Of a stretch of 46,303 nucleotides of DNA, positions 43,672 to 46,303 are shown in pieces (position 1 is the stretch's first letter; the number at the start of each line of letters is the position of its first letter). This DNA is from Coriobacteriia bacterium (GTDB lineage Bacteria > Actinomycetota > Coriobacteriia > Coriobacteriales > Eggerthellaceae). The DNA lies in contig JAUNQF010000008.1 of the NCBI GenBank assembly GCA_030536315.1, positions 1 through 46,303 of the forward strand, read 5' to 3'. A program made the position numbers and the translations under genes. The notes under the pieces are model-generated. The model had not been told where the DNA came from, did not search any database, and saw only the letters and a list, made by a program, of their open reading frames with translations.

Positions 43672-45741
43672 GTGGCTGAGATGAAAAACATAGCCCTACT
43701 CTATGGCGGAACCAGTTCGGAGCGCGATATCTCCCTTCTTTCGGGGAAGAATGTTGGCGAAGCGCTTACATCCCGAGGTTACAACGTCACATATATTGAT
43801 CCAAAGCAAAACGAAGACATGGACAAGCTTCGCAATGAAAAGTTTGACATTGCTTATATTGCTTTGCATGGTAAAGGTGGCGAAGATGGGGCTATCCAGG
43901 CGGAACTTGAAAAACTTGGTATCCCTTATACTGGGTCTAAAGTTCAAGCCAGCAAAAACGCCATGAACAAAGCCGTTACTAAGGAAATTTTCAAGCGCGG
44001 AAAAGTTTCTTCGCCAAAATATTTTGTTGTTAACAAGCATCAAAAAACTGATCTTGAAAAGCAGATCAAAATTACCGGCGACGATGTTGTTGTTAAGGCT
44101 GCAAACGAGGGTAGTAGCATCGGACTTTATTTTGCAAAAGGCAAAGAAGAAATTGAAAAGGCCATTGAAAAGGCTAAGGATTTTGACGACACGATCATTG
44201 TTGAGCAGCGCATTTCTGGTAGAGAGTTTACTTGCGCTGTAATTGAATTTGACAGCGAAGACAAAGAACACCTTGGTGATAAGTTAACTTTCGACGGCAA
44301 CAACGCCGCGCTTCCTGTCATCGAGATTGTTCCGAAGAACGAGTTTTACGACTTCGCTTCTAAATATGACGAAGGCGGATCTGAACATATTTGTCCGGCT
44401 GAAATTGATGACGAGCTTGCTCAAAAGATTCAAAAACTTGCACTGAAGGCTCATAAAAGCCTCGAATGCAGCGGTTTTAGTAGAACTGATATATTGGTAA
44501 GTGACGAAGGTCAGGTCTACGCGCTCGAAACAAATACAATTCCAGGAATGACAAGCAAGAGTTTGGTTCCGGATGCAGCACGTGCTGTTGGGATTTCGTT
44601 TGAAGATTTGTGTGAACTTCTAATTAATAACGAACTTAAAAAGTCGGCTGGAGCTTCGCCGCTTGACCCTAATAATAGAGCGGCAAAATATGCAATTGCT
44701 CGCGAGGAAGCAAAAAAAGCCAAGAAAAAGAAGATAATTATTGCCGCAATTACTATTGGAATTTGTCTTTTGAGTATTTTTGGCGCGTGGCTTTTCAGCT
44801 TTTTGAATACCTCGTTTGAAGACAGTGATGAATTTAAGATTCGCGAAGAGCTGACCGAAAGCAACTTCAACGAGCCATTTTATATGCTCTTAATTGGTAC
44901 TGACACGCGAGAACACGGATCTTATAGCTTGGAGGACGGGCGTTCTGACAGCTGTATTTTGGTTCGCATCGACCCAATCAATTATATTGTTACGATGATC
45001 TCAATTCCTCGCGACACAAAAATTACTGATGATAGCGGAACGTATAAGTTTAATGCGGTTTATGCCGAAAGCGGAGTTAAAGGAACAATTAAGGCCGTAA
45101 AGAAGATGATGGGAGTAGATATTGCCCATTATGCAGAGGTTAGTTTCAATGGTTTGACCGACATGGTTGATGCGGTTGGCGGCGTTGAGGTTAATGTTCC
45201 TGAAGAAATTAATGACCCAAATTCGGGCGTTTTTGTTCCGGCTGGACCGCAAACTTTAAATGGTGAAGAAGCGCTATCGTTTTCTCGTTCACGAAGATTT
45301 GGCGATGGGGATTTTACAAGAACCGCTGATCAACGCGTGTTAATTGATGCGCTAATTCGCAAAGCATACAAGATGGGAGTCGGCGAAGTCCCGAACCTCC
45401 TTCGTGCAGCTAAAAATTTCGTTAAGACCGATCTTCGTTTGGGAGACATGATTGGTCTTGCGATGCAATTCTTAAACGCGGATAAAGAATTAACTTTGTA
45501 TTCGGCGATGGTTCCGTCATACACTTCTGGCGAAGGCGGAGTTTCCTACGTTATTACTGACAAGGATGCGCTTAAACGCATGATGAAGATGTGCGAAAAC
45601 GGCGAAAACGTTCTATATGTAGAGATCAATTCGGGCGCTTCGGTATGTTCGAGCAGAGACGCAACAAACCTCGAAGCCGAACGCCAGGCGTATTACCAAC
45701 AGCATCCCGATTCTCCTGGCAAAATCTCCAATTCATACTAA
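43672..45741 (+). CDS. Fusion: D-alanine-D-alanine ligase + membrane helix + LCP wall-polymer ligase domain
   Basis: One uninterrupted frame with no TGA. The frame opens at ATG 43633, but GTG 43672 (8 nt past a -10) or ATG 43681 (MKNIALLYGGTSSERDIS, the normal Ddl start) fit better. The first ~330 residues form a complete ATP-grasp D-Ala-D-Ala ligase: ALHGKGGEDGAIQ, KAANEGSSIG, DILVSDEGQVYALETNTIPG. A basic linker and one membrane helix (IIIAAITIGICLLSIFGAWL) follow. The rest is an LCP domain: MLLIGTDTREHG, GRSDSCILVRID, ISIPRDTK, DAVGGVEVNVP and [14 protein letters not shown]. The ligase half would be cytoplasmic and the LCP half outside, coupling precursor synthesis with wall-polymer attachment. 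The LCP half resembles the separate LCP protein at 27.9-29.4 kb. Confidence 0.93.
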   Translation: MAEMKNIALLYGGTSSERDISLLSGKNVGEALTSRGYNVTYIDPKQNEDMDKLRNEKFDIAYIALHGKGGEDGAIQAELEKLGIPYTGSKVQASKNAMNKAVTKEIFKRGKVSSPKYFVVNKHQKTDLEKQIKITGDDVVVKAANEGSSIGLYFAKGKEEIEKAIEKAKDFDDTIIVEQRISGREFTCAVIEFDSEDKEHLGDKLTFDGNNAALPVIEIVPKNEFYDFASKYDEGGSEHICPAEIDDELAQKIQKLALKAHKSLECSGFSRTDILVSDEGQVYALETNTIPGMTSKSLVPDAARAVGISFEDLCELLINNELKKSAGASPLDPNNRAAKYAIAREEAKKAKKKKIIIAAITIGICLLSIFGAWLFSFLNTSFEDSDEFKIREELTESNFNEPFYMLLIGTDTREHGSYSLEDGRSDSCILVRIDPINYIVTMISIPRDTKITDDSGTYKFNAVYAESGVKGTIKAVKKMMGVDIAHYAEVSFNGLTDMVDAVGGVEVNVPEEINDPNSGVFVPAGPQTLNGEEALSFSRSRRFGDGDFTRTADQRVLIDALIRKAYKMGVGEVPNLLRAAKNFVKTDLRLGDMIGLAMQFLNADKELTLYSAMVPSYTSGEGGVSYVITDKDALKRMMKMCENGENVLYVEINSGASVCSSRDATNLEAERQAYYQQHPDSPGKISNSY

Positions 45742-45757
45742 TTTAGTATTTATTTAA

Positions 45758-45766
45758 TGTTATAAT
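45758..45766 (+). promoter_or_regulatory. Extended -10 promoter (TGTTATAAT) of the YtxH-family gene
   Basis: TGT directly before TATAAT (45761-45766) makes an extended -10 element, 35 nt before the start codon, with an AAGGAGG ribosome site in between. Confidence 0.6.
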
Positions 45767-45801
45767 ACGAAGTCCAAATTGCTATAAAACAAGGAGGAAA
45801 A

Positions 45802-46303
45802 ATGGGTAAAGGTCTTAAAGGATTAATTCTTGGTGGCGCCGTTGGTGCTGCAATTGGAGTTTTATATGCACCACGAGCAGGTAAAAAGACTCGTGAAATG
45901 CTTGCAAAAAAGACAGACGCTCTTTGGGGCGAAGAAGCTCAAAAACAAGGAACAATTTTAGGCGAAGTTGCAAAAACAACTAAGACTGCTGTCGAAGCCG
46001 GACAAAACATTTTCAACGAAGCTCAAAAAGGCAAGTTTGGCGAGATCACTCGCGAAGCTACAGAGCGCGGTCAACAAATTTTCAATGAAACAAAAACTTA
46101 TGTAAATGATTTCACCGAAGAAAACGTTCGTCCTGTTTTTGCCGAAAAGAACGATGAACTTCGTAAAAAGATTGATGTTGCACGTGCAAAAATTGCCTCG
46201 CAAGTTTCTCAAAATGCGAAGACATCAGCGCCGGTTCGCAGCGTAACTCCTGCTACAAGGAAGGCTCCAGTAGCTAAACCTGCTGCTAAACCAGCTGCAA
46301 AAC
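45802..46303 (+). CDS. YtxH-family small membrane-associated protein (runs off the window)
   Basis: The ATG follows AAGGAGG by 5 nt. The N-terminus has a glycine-rich hydrophobic segment (GLILGGAVGAAIGVLYAPRA) and then GKKTREML, the YtxH/general-stress-protein pattern. The visible 167 residues continue as a helical, charged region and end in an Ala/Pro/Lys-rich low-complexity tail (PAAKPAAK) at the window edge. YtxH proteins of Gram-positives are stress-linked but of unknown function. The stop codon is not in the window. Confidence 0.85.
   Translation, partial: MGKGLKGLILGGAVGAAIGVLYAPRAGKKTREMLAKKTDALWGEEAQKQGTILGEVAKTTKTAVEAGQNIFNEAQKGKFGEITREATERGQQIFNETKTYVNDFTEENVRPVFAEKNDELRKKIDVARAKIASQVSQNAKTSAPVRSVTPATRKAPVAKPAAKPAAK

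Noticed and set aside
1-46303. UGA read as glycine, as in some candidate-phyla bacteria
   Set aside because: TGA sites fall at conserved Trp positions (W-x-I-x-KA repeats, the W-G-W of the Y-family polymerase, WPG of YrdC), where Gly would not fit.
1-46303. CRISPR array, tRNA, rRNA or insertion sequence
   Set aside because: No regularly spaced repeats, cloverleaf-like stretches or transposase-like frames were recognised in reading both strands. The only tandem repeat is the two-unit one at 33129-33198.

Overview
The window is a 46.3 kb chromosomal segment centred on a replication origin. It comes from a bacterium with a Gram-positive-type cell wall that reads UGA as tryptophan. On the reading used here, 24 genes with a visible end stop at TAA (21) or TAG (3), and none stops at TGA. 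At least 35 in-frame TGA codons lie inside conserved genes, at positions where the families carry Trp: leuS, dinB, dnaA, yidC, rnpA, rlmN, the YrdC/Sua5 gene, an LCP gene and a giant adhesin. Cell-wall genes (Ddl, two LCP proteins, an L,D-transpeptidase, a cell-surface anchor) rule out a wall-less Mollicute. The style of DnaA, the short YidC, the LCP proteins and the gene order suggest Actinomycetota, class Coriobacteriia, possibly host-associated. That placement is inference.

Left arm (1-33.1 kb, mostly minus strand, so transcribed away from the origin). From the origin outward it holds: an L,D-transpeptidase and a YrdC/Sua5 gene; galactokinase (plus strand, head-on); an LCP wall-polymer ligase; an operon of malic enzyme, CofE-like ligase, Y-family polymerase and a small YolD-like protein; typA; one 19.5 kb gene for a surface protein of about 6,511 residues; yacP; and a partial leuS. 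The giant gene appears broken only under the standard code, because all 18 long open segments share one frame and are separated only by TGA. It has a signal peptide, a beta-helix-like region, about 50 MBG/YDG-type repeats and a C-terminal membrane anchor. A run of nine G near its 5' end suggests phase variation.

Origin (33.1-34.7 kb). The 0.73 kb gap carries two perfect DnaA boxes, several near-matches, a repeated TGTTCG motif and a 35-bp tandem repeat. Next come an unusual histidine-kinase-type ATPase/HTH protein and dnaA. Their promoters share the octamer CCCTTTCA exactly 6 nt after the -10 box.

Right arm (34.7-46.3 kb, mostly plus strand). dnaA is followed by a very AT-rich M24 peptidase and the classic block rpmH-rnpA-yidD-yidC-jag-rsmG-parA-parB. 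Two perfect parS sites flank parAB. Beyond these are rlmN (minus), an unusual single-chain fusion of D-Ala-D-Ala ligase with an LCP domain, and a partial YtxH-family gene. No tRNA, rRNA, CRISPR array or transposase was seen.

Two genome-wide habits stand out. Several genes have a TATAAT-like box only 6-10 nt before the start codon, which suggests leaderless mRNAs. The pentamer CTTCG/CGAAG is several-fold over-represented in most of the window.
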